DNA of 64,000 bases, taken from Helicobacter felistomachi (GTDB lineage: Bacteria; Campylobacterota; Campylobacteria; Campylobacterales; Helicobacteraceae). The notes beneath the pieces were generated by a model, which was not told the DNA's origin, did no database searches, and saw only the letters and a list, made by a program, of their open reading frames with translations. The stretch covers positions 372,001 through 436,000 of the forward strand of contig NZ_AP028022.1 of NCBI RefSeq assembly GCF_030296895.1, written 5' to 3'. Shown here piece after piece: positions 50,887-60,701 of this stretch (positions are counted from its first letter, which is position 1; the number at the start of each line of letters is the position of its first letter). The position numbers and the translations under genes are program-made.

Positions 50887-52199
50887 GGGTTAATGGAGTC
50901 TTCCTTGCCCTTGGCAAGTAAAATAATGGGCGTGCCTAGAAAGCCAAATTTCGCCCGCAAGGTGTTGGCAAGGTAGCGTTTGTAGCTAAAATGCAGAGCT
51001 TTGGGGCGGTTCATGACAAGGGCGATTTGGGGCGGGCAAGAGGCAAATTGCGTGCTGTAGTAAATACGCACAATCTTGCCATGATCGCTAGGCAGAGGGT
51101 GTCTTTCTGTAGCTTCACTAATCACCTTATTGAGGGTGCTGGTGCTGATACGCATGGAAAAATAGCGGTGCACTTCTAGGATTTTGTCCTTGATTTGGGA
51201 AATATGGCGTTTAGAAATGGCACTTGCCGTGATGACGGGGGCGTGTTGCAAGAATTTAAACTTGTGCTTGAAGGTCTGTAAAATATTCTCAAAAGTGGCG
51301 TGGCGGACATCCCATTTATTCAGCACCACCACCACTCCTAGGCGAAACTCCTCGGCTAAAGACGCAATTTTTTCATCCAGGTCCACAAAAGGCGCGCTCA
51401 CATCTAGGATTAAAAGCGCGATGTGCGCTTTTTCTAGCACTTTGCGGGTGCGATCGAGGGCGAACTTTTCTAGCCCTTCAATCTTGCCCCGTTGGCGCAG
51501 CCCCGCCGTGTCTACAAAGCAAATCTCTTGTCCTTGGTGCTCTATGCTCTCATCCACAGGGTCTATAGTCGTGCCCGCCACGCTGGAAACTAAAGATCGC
51601 TCTTTGGCGACTAGAGCGTTTAAAAGCGAACTCTTGCCGACATTGACCCGCCCGATGATGCCCACTTGGATCCTTTCGGGAGTTTCTTGCACTTGGGGGG
51701 CTTCTAGGGGCTTGAGCTTGAAGTGTTTTAATATGGCTTGGGTGAGCTTGTCAAGCCCCTTGTTGTGGCTGGCCGACACAAAGAATATATCTTGCACACC
51801 TAGGCTTACAAACTCATAGGCATTCAGGGCTTCGTTGTCGTTGTCTATTTTATTGATCAATAAAAAACAGGGGCAATTTTGCTTTTGGACACTTAAAATG
51901 TGTCGTTTGTCCGCGTCTTGGGGGGGGACTTTGCCATCCACGACATACAAGATTAAATCACAGTTTTGCACCGCCCCCATATTGAAAGAGGCGATCTTGT
52001 CCCCAAAGACATGGGCGGGGTCAAAGCCCCCTGTGTCCCACAGCTCTATGCCATGCCCGGCGAGCAAAAAGGTTTGCTTTTTAATGTCCCTAGTTGTTCC
52101 GGCAATGTTGGAAGTGATGGCACTGCGGCTTTTTAAAAAACAATTAAACAGCGAGCTTTTACCCACATTTGGCATGCCTAAAATGGCGATTTTAAGCAT
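50883..52199 (-). CDS. der: Ribosome-assembly GTPase Der (EngA)
   Basis: 438 residues with two GTPase domains in tandem: G1 [16 protein letters not shown] and [17 protein letters not shown]3 LWDTGGFD and [12 protein letters not shown]4 LINKID and VLNKWD. The C-terminal KH-like domain includes [18 protein letters not shown]. Acts in 50S subunit maturation. First gene of the der-AAA-recN-rqcH group. Confidence 0.96.
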   Translation of the reverse strand: MLKIAILGMPNVGKSSLFNCFLKSRSAITSNIAGTTRDIKKQTFLLAGHGIELWDTGGFDPAHVFGDKIASFNMGAVQNCDLILYVVDGKVPPQDADKRHILSVQKQNCPCFLLINKIDNDNEALNAYEFVSLGVQDIFFVSASHNKGLDKLTQAILKHFKLKPLEAPQVQETPERIQVGIIGRVNVGKSSLLNALVAKERSLVSSVAGTTIDPVDESIEHQGQEICFVDTAGLRQRGKIEGLEKFALDRTRKVLEKAHIALLILDVSAPFVDLDEKIASLAEEFRLGVVVVLNKWDVRHATFENILQTFKHKFKFLQHAPVITASAISKRHISQIKDKILEVHRYFSMRISTSTLNKVISEATERHPLPSDHGKIVRIYYSTQFASCPPQIALVMNRPKALHFSYKRYLANTLRAKFGFLGTPIILLAKGKEDSINP

Positions 52200-52409
52200 G
52201 TTGCCCCTTTTGATATTTGATAGACCCCAAAAGCTTTAAAACCTTTTCACCGCTTCTACTCCACCCTTTTACAATGCAAATTATGATAAAATGGCAGGTT
52301 GTTGCCGGTTGGGTTAAAAACCCACTAAATGGGGCGATATTAGTAGCATTTGACTTAAAGAACGCTTGCATCCCTATTCGAGGGGTTTGGCGCAATAAAA
52401 AGGGTTTTT

Positions 52410-53126
52410 ATGGAGCGGATTTGGGCGCAAAGGGGGAACTGGTTGTTGGCGTGTTGCTTGGGGGTGTTTGTGGGATGCGGACAACCTCCAAATGGCGGTG
52501 CGCCCATCAACTACAACTTCAACTACAAAGAAGACATCACCAACACCGTCAACCACAACCATCTCCAAAGCACAAGGGCAAGCGCCCCCGCCCCAACCCA
52601 AACCCACACCACGCAGATCGTCAAATTGAAGACAAATGGGCCTAAAAAAGTGGTGTTCTCACAAGAAAACTACTACCCCTTAAATGGGCGCGAAGTCGGC
52701 ATTGAAGAGTCGCATGGCAAGCTGTATTTAGACATTTTTTCCTACAAACTGCAAAAATTCATGCGCGGCGAAGACTTTTCAACTAAAAGACAAACCCAAA
52801 TCTTTGCACTCAACAACAACTCCACCCAAATCACAAATATCGAAGGGCGTATAAAGACTTACGAATACACCCAAACCAAGCAAAAAGACCACAGCATCAA
52901 CACCCCCTACCAACGCTATGTCTTGCGACAAAAGACCCCCACACGCTTTGAAATTGATATTGACAAAATCCCCTATGAGTTTGACACACAGGGTTGTAGG
53001 ATTGTGGTGAGAAAACAACTCATCGACACGTTTGCCCACAGCAAGGAAGTCATGATCAATTTAGACTTTAAAAGGGAACTGCGCAACAAAGCGGGCTTTG
53101 ATTTATTCTTAGAATGCCCCTGGTAG
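52410..53126 (+). CDS. Putative lipoprotein, function unknown
   Basis: 238 residues. N-terminal signal WLLACCLGVFVGCGQ has a fair lipobox (VFVGC). Then a Asn/His/Pro-rich linker (INYNFNYKED, QSTRASAPAPTQTHTTQ) and a beta-rich domain (KLYLDIFSYKLQKFMRGEDF, INLDFKRELRNKAGFDLFLE). Near der in H. pylori there are also hypothetical lipoproteins. ATG follows AAAAAGGG; no family named. Confidence 0.7.
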   Translation: MERIWAQRGNWLLACCLGVFVGCGQPPNGGAPINYNFNYKEDITNTVNHNHLQSTRASAPAPTQTHTTQIVKLKTNGPKKVVFSQENYYPLNGREVGIEESHGKLYLDIFSYKLQKFMRGEDFSTKRQTQIFALNNNSTQITNIEGRIKTYEYTQTKQKDHSINTPYQRYVLRQKTPTRFEIDIDKIPYEFDTQGCRIVVRKQLIDTFAHSKEVMINLDFKRELRNKAGFDLFLECPW

Positions 53127-53200
53127 GCAGGCTTTAGGCACAGCATCTACAACTAAAATCCACAAAGGGTTTTTATTGGTGTTTTAAGGGCTGATAGGGG

Positions 53201-53276
53201 TGGCGACCCCTGAAAGATTTGAACTTCCGTTTCCACCTTGAAAGAGTGGTATCCTTGGCCACTAGATGAAGGGGTC
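53201..53276 (-). tRNA. tRNA-Glu(UUC), divergent copy
   Basis: 76 nt with encoded CCA. Acceptor GACCCCT/AGGGGTC is perfect; anticodon loop CTTTCAA gives UUC. Discriminator is G. D-loop GGCCAAGGA and T-stem GGAAG/CTTTC differ from the second Glu tRNA at 53463, but all stems pair. Confidence 0.9.
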
Positions 53277-53305
53277 TACTAAAGTTTAGGGGGTTTAAAA
53301 TGAAG

Positions 53306-53382
53306 TGGCGGAACGGACGGGACTTGAACCCGCGACCCCCTGCGTGACAGGCAGGTATTCTAACCAGCTGAACTACCGCTCC
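53306..53382 (-). tRNA. tRNA-Asp(GUC)
   Basis: 77 nt with encoded CCA. Acceptor GGAGCGG/CCGTTCC (one G-U), anticodon loop CTGTCAC, T-loop TTCAAGT. Confidence 0.95.
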
Positions 53383-53383
53383 G

Positions 53384-53459
53384 TGGTGGTCGCTATAAGA
53401 CTCGAACTTATGACATCCACCTTGTAAGGGTGGCGCTCTACCAACTGAGCTAAGCGACC
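53384..53459 (-). tRNA. tRNA-Val(UAC)
   Basis: 76 nt with encoded CCA. Acceptor GGTCGCT/AGCGACC, anticodon loop CTTACAA, T-loop TTCGAGT. One base from tRNA-Asp. Confidence 0.95.
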
Positions 53460-53462
53460 GGG

Positions 53463-53538
53463 TGGTGACTCCCTAGGGGATTTGAACCCCTGTAACCACC
53501 GTGAAAGGGTGGTATCCTAACCACTAGATGAAGGAGCC
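53463..53538 (-). tRNA. tRNA-Glu(UUC), standard copy
   Basis: 76 nt with encoded CCA. Acceptor GGCTCCT/GGGAGTC with two G-U pairs, anticodon loop CTTTCAC, T-stem AGGGG/CCCCT, discriminator A. Confidence 0.95.
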
Positions 53539-53614
53539 TGGTGACCCGTGCTGGATTCGAACCAGCGGCCCATTCCTTAAAAGGGAATTGCTCTACCTGC
53601 TGAGCTAACGGGTC
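53539..53614 (-). tRNA. tRNA-Lys(UUU)
   Basis: 76 nt with encoded CCA, abutting tRNA-Glu. Acceptor GACCCGT/ACGGGTC, anticodon loop CTTTTAA, T-loop TTCGAAT. First tRNA of the five-gene minus-strand cluster. Confidence 0.95.
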
Positions 53615-53624
53615 ATTCGCAAAA

Positions 53625-53640
53625 AGTGTAATGATACACT
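53625..53640 (-). terminator. Terminator of pbp1A, upstream of the tRNA cluster
   Basis: On the minus strand AGTGTA, loop TCAT, TACACT, followed directly by T5. It lies about 30 bases after the pbp1A stop. The same DNA contains TATCAT, a possible -10 for the tRNA operon. Confidence 0.55.
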
Positions 53641-53671
53641 ATTTTAAGGGCTTTGTCAAGCCCCCAAATTT

Positions 53672-55617
53672 TTAGAACAAAAGCGGCGTGTTGCCCTGAC
53701 TTTGGCTAGGAAGTGCTGTGCCTTTAATGGTGTAGTAAGTTTCTCCATTGATGCGTTGGGCAACCACACCCTCGGGAATTTCAAAATGCCGTTTTAAATT
53801 TGGATCAAACTTCAAGGCCTTTTTCATAAAGTCGCCAAAGACAGGCGCGGCCACCATCCCCCCCGTCATCGCGTGTCCTATGCCCGTGTTGTCGTCCCTA
53901 CCAAACCACACAATGGTCTGTAAGCTTGGGCTAAAGCCACAAAACCACGCGTCCACATTGTTGTTAGAAGTCCCCGTTTTGCCCGCAACCTCTAGCCCGG
54001 GCACCTGTGCCTTGCGCCCCGTGCCCCTCTCCACAACATTTTTGAGCACCGCTAAGGTCAAAAAGGCCTTAGAGGGGCCTAAAACGCTTTTGGGCGTGAT
54101 GAGCTTTAAGGGTTTATCATGCCCGCTAGAATCTGTGATGCTCTCAATCAAGGCCGGCTCTACAATGTTGCCGTAGTTGGAGAAGAGCGAGTATTGCATG
54201 CTTGCCTCCAAGGGCGAAATGCTGAAACTGCCTAGCGCGATGGACATGTTTTTAGGCAAGTCCTCAAACCCAAAAGAGCTAAGATCCCGATAAATGGTGT
54301 CAAAGCCTACATAGTCCACAAGGTTGATGGTGGCGAGGTTAAGCGAGTGGGTGAGAGCGTCTTTTAGAGTCACCAGGCCGTTGACCTTACGGTTGTAGTT
54401 TCTAGGCTGCCAGTGGCGTTGTTTGGGGGTCGCACCATTGCGGTTATTGAAGCTGCGCGCCACATCGGGGATCAAAGATGCGCTAGAGAGTCCATTGTCA
54501 AAGGCGATTTGGTAAATGAAGGGCTTTACAGCACTGCCCAGTTGGCGCTTGGCCTGGGTGGCTCTGTTAAAGGCACTCTTGTTGTGATCCACGCCCCCCA
54601 CGAGGGCTAAGATGTGCCCGCTTTTGACATCTGTTACGACCATCGCACCATTAAGGGTGCTGTCCTCTTGTTCGCGCAACTGCTTGAGCATGTTTTTGTA
54701 GCCCAATTTCAAGGATCACGGGCAAATTTTTGGTAATCCAAGTCTACATATAGTTTAATGGTGTAGCCCCCAGTCTTAAGGTCGGGCAAGAAACCCAATA
54801 TCCGCACCACTTCATCGGCCACATAGGGGGCGACATTTTGCGTGGTGGTGGTGTGGTAGACCTTGGGCACTTCATTTAAAGCCGTGTCCATCTCTTCACC
54901 TCCGATCCAGCCTAGATCGTACATGCGCTTGATGATGCTATTAGCCCGTGCCAGCGAAAACTCTAGCCGCCTTGTGGGGTCGTAAAAGGAGGGGGCTCTA
55001 GGCAAAGACACAAGCATGGCGATCTCTTTGAGGCTCAAAAGGGCTAGGGGTTTTTTAAAGTAGCCTAAAGCCGCCGTTTTGATGCCATAAAAGCCATGCC
55101 CAAAAAAAGTTTGGTTAAAGTAGCGCTCTAAAATCTGCTCTTTGGTTAAAACCCGCTCCAATTTTAAAGCCAACACCATTTCTTTAAGTTTGCGATCCAA
55201 AGTTTTTGCCCGGGTTAAGAGCATGTTTTTTACAAGCTGTTGGGTTAAGGTGCTGCCCCCTTCGGCGTATTTTTGGTTGCGTAGGTTTTTGATGAAGGCG
55301 CGCATGATCGCGTCCAAATTCACGCCATTGTGCTCGAAAAACAAGGTGTCCTCAACGGCCAGCAAGGCTTCGACCATGCGCGGCGGGATTTCGTTAAAGT
55401 GGGCGTAAATGCGGAACTCTTTGTCGTAGATGTTGGCGATGAGTCGCCCCTTGGTGTCTAAAATCTTGGTGGTGAGATCTGGCTTGTAGTCCACCACCTT
55501 TTTAAGGTCGGTGTCTGCTTCCTGCCATAAGTAAAACACATACCCGCCCCCAAAGACCCCACCCAAAACCACGGGCAAAATGAACAAAACCCAAAGAACC
55601 TTTTTGAGAATCTGCAT
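53672..55617 (-). pseudogene. pbp1A: Class A penicillin-binding protein 1A, single-base frameshift in the middle
   Basis: The N-terminal ORF has a membrane anchor (LWVLFILPVVLGGVFGGGYVF) and the GT51 transglycosylase motifs EDTLFFEHNGV, EGGSTLTQQLVKNMLL, ERYFNQTFFGHGFYGI. It stops at 54709. The transpeptidase part starts in the other frame, with GSAVKPF (SxxK), HSLNLATINL (SxN) and the KTGTSNNN box. Inserting one base near 54713-54716 joins them into 648 residues. Helicobacter has a single class A PBP of this kind, so a real null is unlikely and a sequence error is the simplest reading. It starts inside the MCP stop (TAATG). Confidence 0.92.
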
Positions 55618-57653
55618 TAAAATTTCTTCTTGTTTGCATCCTCTAAGATGTCTTTAGAAATGCGATCGATGTTGTTGCCGACCTCTAAGGAAGTGGTGGC
55701 GACATCAAGGTTGTTTTGTGTGTCCTCTTTAAAGACTTGCAAAGAGGCGTTGATTCCCTCCACGCTTTGGCTCTGCGCCTTAATGGATTCTGCAGTGTCG
55801 GCAATGCTTTGCACCAACACATTGATGTTTGCCTCAATTTCACCCAAAGATTTTTGGGTGCGCTCGGCAAGTTTACGCACTTCATCGGCCACGACCGCAA
55901 AACCCCGCCCGTGTTGGCCTGCGCGGGCGGCCTCAATGGCAGCGTTTAGGGCTAACAAGTTGGTTTGATCGGCGATGTCTTTGATGATCTCTATAATATT
56001 TCTAATGTCCTGGCCTTGGGCGATCATCTCTTCGCTTTTTTGGCTAATGCCTGTAATGCTCTCTGTGATGCTCTCAATAGCTTGAGAGGTTTGGTGCAGA
56101 CTTTTATTTTGTTGGTTGGCGCTGTTGGTGAGCTGATCCACACAAGTTTTTAAGCCCTGCGACTCCTTAGTTAAGGCACTGGCAAAGTCCAAAGAAGTGC
56201 GCAACATTTTGGTGATCTCAGCCCCTAAAGCATCGATGGACTTTTCCACATCGCCTGAAGGGTTGACGATGCCCTTGCTGAAGTCTAGGGCTTTGTAGCG
56301 TTCAAACGCCTCGTTGATGGTTTGCATGTGTGCACCGATGTGCTGTTGCAAATAGAGCACGACATCGTTAAAGAGTTCTTTTAGCTGCAAGAGATCGGGG
56401 TTGTTGGGCGTGGCGGTGATCTGTTGTGTGAAGTTGCCCCCCTTGATGTGGCGCACCACAGCAAGCATGTTCTCAATCGTGGCGCTATCCGTTTTCGTGC
56501 TTTCGTGAATTTTTAAGATGTTCTCGTTGATGGATTGCTGCATATACCCGATTTCATCGAGCATTCTAGGTTCGACAATGTGCACATCTTTATTGTTTTT
56601 AGGGTCGTTAAGCAGTCTAAAGAAACTGCTCAGGGTGTTAGAAACCACTCCGATACGATCGCCCACGAGGTAACGCACAAGAAAATAGACGATCACCACC
56701 AGCACCACCACCACAACTAACCCCATGACCAAAATCAATTTTTGCAAATAACTGGCTGCTGCAAAGATTTCTTTTTTACTTGCAAACCGCGCGACAGCCC
56801 AATTGAATTTAAAATCATCGGGACCAATTTTGCTAAATATGTCAAAGGATTTCACCACTAAAAAACTATCTTTATTGGTGCTGATGGCGTGGTAATCCAT
56901 AGCCCCAGAGCGGTTTTCACGCACCATCGCCACTAAGTGTGCCGCCGTAGGATCACGATTGACATCGCTCAAGAGTTTGCCTTGAATACTTTTGTTGTAT
57001 GTCAGCAATAAATAGCCGTTTTGTTGCATCACAAAGGTGTCGTTTTTGCTACGCATGACAATATCAGCAAAACCATCAATGCTGACAAAAGCGATCATCA
57101 CCCCCACTAATTTAGTTTTGCCATGTTCATTCTTGTCAAGAGGCACCGCCAATTCAAAGCCGAAGATTCTTTGCCCACCAATCTCTCTAAAATAGGGTTT
57201 TGTTTTAAGAATCTTGCCATCTTGTAGCACTTGACGCGTGATTCCAGGATTGTAAAAATCCTTTTTAATGGAAGTTTCTAGGGTATCTCCCACTTTGCTC
57301 GTAATATAAGAACCGTTAGGATCACCCACAGCGGACACGCTAACCAGTTTCACACGTACGGTGCTATTTAAAAACTTTCGGATCAACTGCTGTCTTTCGC
57401 TTTCATTGTGGGTTAAATCAATGGAGGCGAGATTCTCCGCTAAAGTGCTCATGGATTCAAACATGCGATTCATCACCCTTTGCAGGCGGGCGGCGTTTTC
57501 ATCGACATTTCTCTGCATGGTTTGAATGGTGGTGTTACGCGTAACAGTCCTCACCTGTTTGCTGATCACCACCCCCATGGTTGTAATACCCAACACCACC
57601 ACCACGCACACACCCACAATGATCTTAGCGGCAATCCCTAATTTAGAAAACAT
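55617..57653 (-). CDS. Methyl-accepting chemotaxis protein with Cache sensor domain
   Basis: 678 residues. Two transmembrane helices ([19 protein letters not shown] near the start and [20 protein letters not shown] at ~305) enclose a ~270-residue periplasmic Cache-type domain ([37 protein letters not shown]). HAMP and a cytoplasmic domain follow, with the tip [20 protein letters not shown] and [17 protein letters not shown]. The C-terminus is EDANKKKF, with no CheR-docking pentapeptide. TlpA/B/C-like; ligand not predictable. Lies in the che operon between cheW and pbp1A. Confidence 0.92.
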   Translation of the reverse strand: MFSKLGIAAKIIVGVCVVVVLGITTMGVVISKQVRTVTRNTTIQTMQRNVDENAARLQRVMNRMFESMSTLAENLASIDLTHNESERQQLIRKFLNSTVRVKLVSVSAVGDPNGSYITSKVGDTLETSIKKDFYNPGITRQVLQDGKILKTKPYFREIGGQRIFGFELAVPLDKNEHGKTKLVGVMIAFVSIDGFADIVMRSKNDTFVMQQNGYLLLTYNKSIQGKLLSDVNRDPTAAHLVAMVRENRSGAMDYHAISTNKDSFLVVKSFDIFSKIGPDDFKFNWAVARFASKKEIFAAASYLQKLILVMGLVVVVVLVVIVYFLVRYLVGDRIGVVSNTLSSFFRLLNDPKNNKDVHIVEPRMLDEIGYMQQSINENILKIHESTKTDSATIENMLAVVRHIKGGNFTQQITATPNNPDLLQLKELFNDVVLYLQQHIGAHMQTINEAFERYKALDFSKGIVNPSGDVEKSIDALGAEITKMLRTSLDFASALTKESQGLKTCVDQLTNSANQQNKSLHQTSQAIESITESITGISQKSEEMIAQGQDIRNIIEIIKDIADQTNLLALNAAIEAARAGQHGRGFAVVADEVRKLAERTQKSLGEIEANINVLVQSIADTAESIKAQSQSVEGINASLQVFKEDTQNNLDVATTSLEVGNNIDRISKDILEDANKKKF

Positions 57654-57689
57654 GGCATCCCTTTCTCGAGCACAACTCCAAACATCGAC

Positions 57690-58196
57690 CTAAAAATCCT
57701 TTTTGAGTATCTCTTCTACTTTAAGAATTGAAACCAATTTATCCTCCCTTTTGCCAATGCCAAAGATCAGTTGGTTGTTTTCTAACAGAGTTTCAGGCAC
57801 GGGGTCGATGTCGGATTGTTTGATTCGAATCGCCTCGGTAAGCCTGTCGATGAAAAAGCCGGCGATTTGATCGTTGTGGCGCACCACCAAGTAGCGCATG
57901 TCCTTATTCATCTTTTCGGCGGGTAAGCCAAATTTCAAACGCAGGCTGATTAAAGGAAACACATTGCCTCTAAGGTTAAACACACCCAGCACATAATTAG
58001 GCGTTTCAGGCACGCGGGTGTAGCCGATGGGCTTGACGATTTCTAAAATATTCAAAATGGGGATCGCATACTCTTCATTGCCGATGATGAACCCGATGAA
58101 TTGCAGGACCTCTTCATTGTCCTCGGGTTTTTCATCTTGCCCCCCCCTTTTCTGCTTCTCAAACAGCTCTTTTAAGGTCATTGTATCTTTTTGCAT
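57690..58196 (-). CDS. cheW: Chemotaxis coupling protein CheW
   Basis: 168 residues, one CheW SH3-like domain: FIGFIIGNEEYAIPILNILEI, GYTRVPETPNYVLGVFNLRG and GFFIDRLTEAIRI. It couples receptors to CheA. The charged N-terminus (KELFEKQKRGGQDEKPEDNE) is longer than in E. coli. ATG 9 bases after cheA. Confidence 0.96.
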   Translation of the reverse strand: MQKDTMTLKELFEKQKRGGQDEKPEDNEEVLQFIGFIIGNEEYAIPILNILEIVKPIGYTRVPETPNYVLGVFNLRGNVFPLISLRLKFGLPAEKMNKDMRYLVVRHNDQIAGFFIDRLTEAIRIKQSDIDPVPETLLENNQLIFGIGKREDKLVSILKVEEILKKDF

Positions 58197-58205
58197 GCGC
58201 GCTCC

Positions 58206-60662
58206 TTAGTTCTCCAATTTGATGCTGCGTTTCACCACATTTGCCAAATACTCGGGGCTGTAGGGCTTGGTGATGTATTCGGTCATGCCGCTCTCCACGC
58301 CGCGGATGCGATCGGTCTTTGTAACCCTTGAGGTTACCGCAATGAGGGGCAAGTTCTTAAACTTATTGTATTTACGCACCTCAGCTGCGAAAGTGTAGCC
58401 GTCCATTTTGGGCATTTCAATGTCCACCAACACGGCATCGGGCATTTTGTCGGCGTTTTTGACCATTTCTAGGCCCTCCATGCCATTGGTCGCTTCTAGC
58501 ACCGTAACGCCCAAAGGTTTTAAAGATTTACGCATCATGGCGCGATCCGTGCTGCTGTCATCGATCGCCAAGACGATGTAGTCGCTGGGGTTATTTTTGA
58601 CGTTGGAGTTTTGCGCCTCATTGATCAAACTATTGACATTGACTTTGACATTTTTTGCCATCTCCATCATCGTGCCGACATCCACGATCAAGGTGATCTT
58701 GCCATCTCCGCGCACCGTGGCCCCCGCAATGCCCTTCGTGCTTTTGAGATAATAGCCTAAAGATTTAATCACCACCTCCTCTTGCCCGATGAGATAATCC
58801 ACAATCAGCCCAATTTTTTGATCGGCCAACCCGATGATGACGACATACACTTCCTTAGAGCTCTCTAAAATCGCATCTACCTTAAAAATATCTGCTAAGC
58901 GCACAAGTGAAAGCACTTCATCGCGCAGGCGCAACACACTTTTACCATCCACGCTGTAAATCTCATCCTGGCTGATGCGCACGGTTTCTAACACCGAAGA
59001 TAGGGGGATGGCGTAGTATTCTTCTTGCACACCCACCAACAAGGCCTGAATGATCGCCAAAGTGAGGGGGATTTTGAGCTTTTGTGTGGTGCGCACGCCC
59101 ACTTCAGACTCCAACTCGATGATCCCATTGAGTTTTTCAATATTGGTTTTCACCACATCCATGCCCACACCCCGTCCAGACACATTGCTTAAGGTCTTGG
59201 CAGTGGAAAAGCCGGGCTTAAAGATGAGATTTAGGGCTTCTTTGTCCGTCATGGTGGCGGCTTCTCTCTCAGTGATCACGCCCTTTTCAATGGCCTTTGC
59301 TTTCAATTTTTCTGGGTCTAGCCCCACGCCGTCATCGCTGATCTTGATCACAATGTGGTTGCCCTCATTGTAGGCACTCAGCTCCACCCGTCCCGTTTCG
59401 GGCTTGCCTAGCATTTTGCGATCTTCGGGTTTTTCAATCCCGTGGTCGCAAGAGTTTCTAATGATGTGGATCAAAGGATCACCAATTTCTTCGACGATCG
59501 ATTTGTCTAGCTCGGTTTCCTCCCCGTCAATCACCAAAGTGATGCTTTTACCCAGCTCGCGGCTCAAATCGCGCACCATGCGGGGGAATTTATTAAAGAC
59601 CTTGCCAATGGGCTGCATCCTTGTTTTCATCACCGCCAGCTGCAGGTCTGTGGTTACAGCGGAGATCGAAGACACGACTTGGTTCAACTCTTCTAAGAAT
59701 TTCTCTCCATCGTAACGTTCCTCCACATCGCCGTAAATGCGAATCAAGCGGTTTTTACCCAGCACCAACTCCCCGATCAAATTCATCAAGTGGTCTAAGC
59801 GCCCCACATCCACGCGCACCGTCTGCTCGACCCCGATGGCTACTGACTTTTCACCCTCTTTTTTAGGCGCGCCCGGCTTCGCGGCTGCTTGGGCGGGTTT
59901 TGCTGGTGCGGGTTTAGGCGCAGGGGCGCTTGGGGCGGCTTTTGGGGTAGGCGCGCTTTGGGGGTGTGCATTTTGTGCGGGGGCACTTGGGGCTGTGGTG
60001 CTTTGTGCTTCTTCTTTCTTTTTCTCTGCCCGGCGGGCTTTATCCGCCTCTTGGCGCAATTTTAAGAGTCGCTCGATCTCTTGCTCCACCTCTTGTGGGC
60101 TCATATTAGAGTAGTCAGGCTCGCCATCGTGGCCCGCCTCAACTTGCGTCTCTGTCTGATCCTCAGCCTTGGCCTCTTCTTTGGGTTGCTCTGCTGTGGG
60201 CTGTTCTGCTTTAGCTTGCTCTTGTGGAGCTGGCGCAGGGCTAGCTTCTTGTGTGGGAGCGGCTTGCTCGGGGTCTTGCACGATTGCCTGCAACTCTTTA
60301 GTGATCCCCTCAATGTCTAGGCCGGCATTAGCATCTGTACCTGTGTTGCGGATATTCACCAGTAAAGTTTTCATCATGTCCACCGAGCGCAAGACGACAT
60401 CCATCACATCGGGGGTGATTTTTAATTCGTTCTTGCGCGCCCGGTTTAAGACATCTTCCATGTTGTGAGTCAAGTGGGTTAGGGTGTCTAGGTTAAGAAA
60501 AGAGCTTGAGCCCTTGATGGTGTGGGCGACCCTAAAAATGCGATTAAGCAAGTCCAAGTCTTCGGGGCTGTGTTCCAGCTCCACCAAATCTTGATCGAGC
60601 TGTTCGTTCATCTCAAAGGCTTCAACTAAAAAGTCTTCCATGATCTCTTTCATATCATCCAT
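58206..60662 (-). CDS. cheA: Chemotaxis histidine kinase CheA fused to a receiver domain (CheAY)
   Basis: 818 residues. HPt domain with the phosphorylated His in FRVAHTIKGSSSF (about residue 47). A long Ala/Pro/Gln/Glu linker (residues ~135-255) replaces a clear P2. P3 dimerisation; P4 kinase with N-box HIIRNSCDHGIEKPEDR and G-boxes SDDGVGLD and GRGVGMDVV. P5 CheW-like domain. The C-terminal receiver has VLVDIEMPKMDGY with Asp at about 747. The CheA-receiver fusion is the usual Helicobacter/Campylobacter form. Own TATAAT at 60689-60694. Confidence 0.97.
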   Translation of the reverse strand: MDDMKEIMEDFLVEAFEMNEQLDQDLVELEHSPEDLDLLNRIFRVAHTIKGSSSFLNLDTLTHLTHNMEDVLNRARKNELKITPDVMDVVLRSVDMMKTLLVNIRNTGTDANAGLDIEGITKELQAIVQDPEQAAPTQEASPAPAPQEQAKAEQPTAEQPKEEAKAEDQTETQVEAGHDGEPDYSNMSPQEVEQEIERLLKLRQEADKARRAEKKKEEAQSTTAPSAPAQNAHPQSAPTPKAAPSAPAPKPAPAKPAQAAAKPGAPKKEGEKSVAIGVEQTVRVDVGRLDHLMNLIGELVLGKNRLIRIYGDVEERYDGEKFLEELNQVVSSISAVTTDLQLAVMKTRMQPIGKVFNKFPRMVRDLSRELGKSITLVIDGEETELDKSIVEEIGDPLIHIIRNSCDHGIEKPEDRKMLGKPETGRVELSAYNEGNHIVIKISDDGVGLDPEKLKAKAIEKGVITEREAATMTDKEALNLIFKPGFSTAKTLSNVSGRGVGMDVVKTNIEKLNGIIELESEVGVRTTQKLKIPLTLAIIQALLVGVQEEYYAIPLSSVLETVRISQDEIYSVDGKSVLRLRDEVLSLVRLADIFKVDAILESSKEVYVVIIGLADQKIGLIVDYLIGQEEVVIKSLGYYLKSTKGIAGATVRGDGKITLIVDVGTMMEMAKNVKVNVNSLINEAQNSNVKNNPSDYIVLAIDDSSTDRAMMRKSLKPLGVTVLEATNGMEGLEMVKNADKMPDAVLVDIEMPKMDGYTFAAEVRKYNKFKNLPLIAVTSRVTKTDRIRGVESGMTEYITKPYSPEYLANVVKRSIKLEN

Positions 60663-60688
60663 AAAACACCTCTTTCTTAAATTCTTTT

Positions 60689-60694
60689 ATTATA
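60689..60694 (-). promoter_or_regulatory. -10 box for cheAY-cheW
   Basis: TATAAT on the minus strand between cheV and cheA, 27 bases before the cheA ATG, so cheA need not depend on cheV read-through. Confidence 0.6.
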
Positions 60695-60701
60695 CTTAAG
60701 A

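Noticed and set aside
52217-52645. Plus-strand ORF upstream of and overlapping the lipoprotein
   Set aside because: Irregular composition and no ribosome site; the 52410 frame has a signal peptide and beta-rich domain.
53201-53614. tRNA cluster as an integration site with a nearby mobile element
   Set aside because: No integrase, direct repeat of a tRNA 3' end, or foreign genes were seen on either side.
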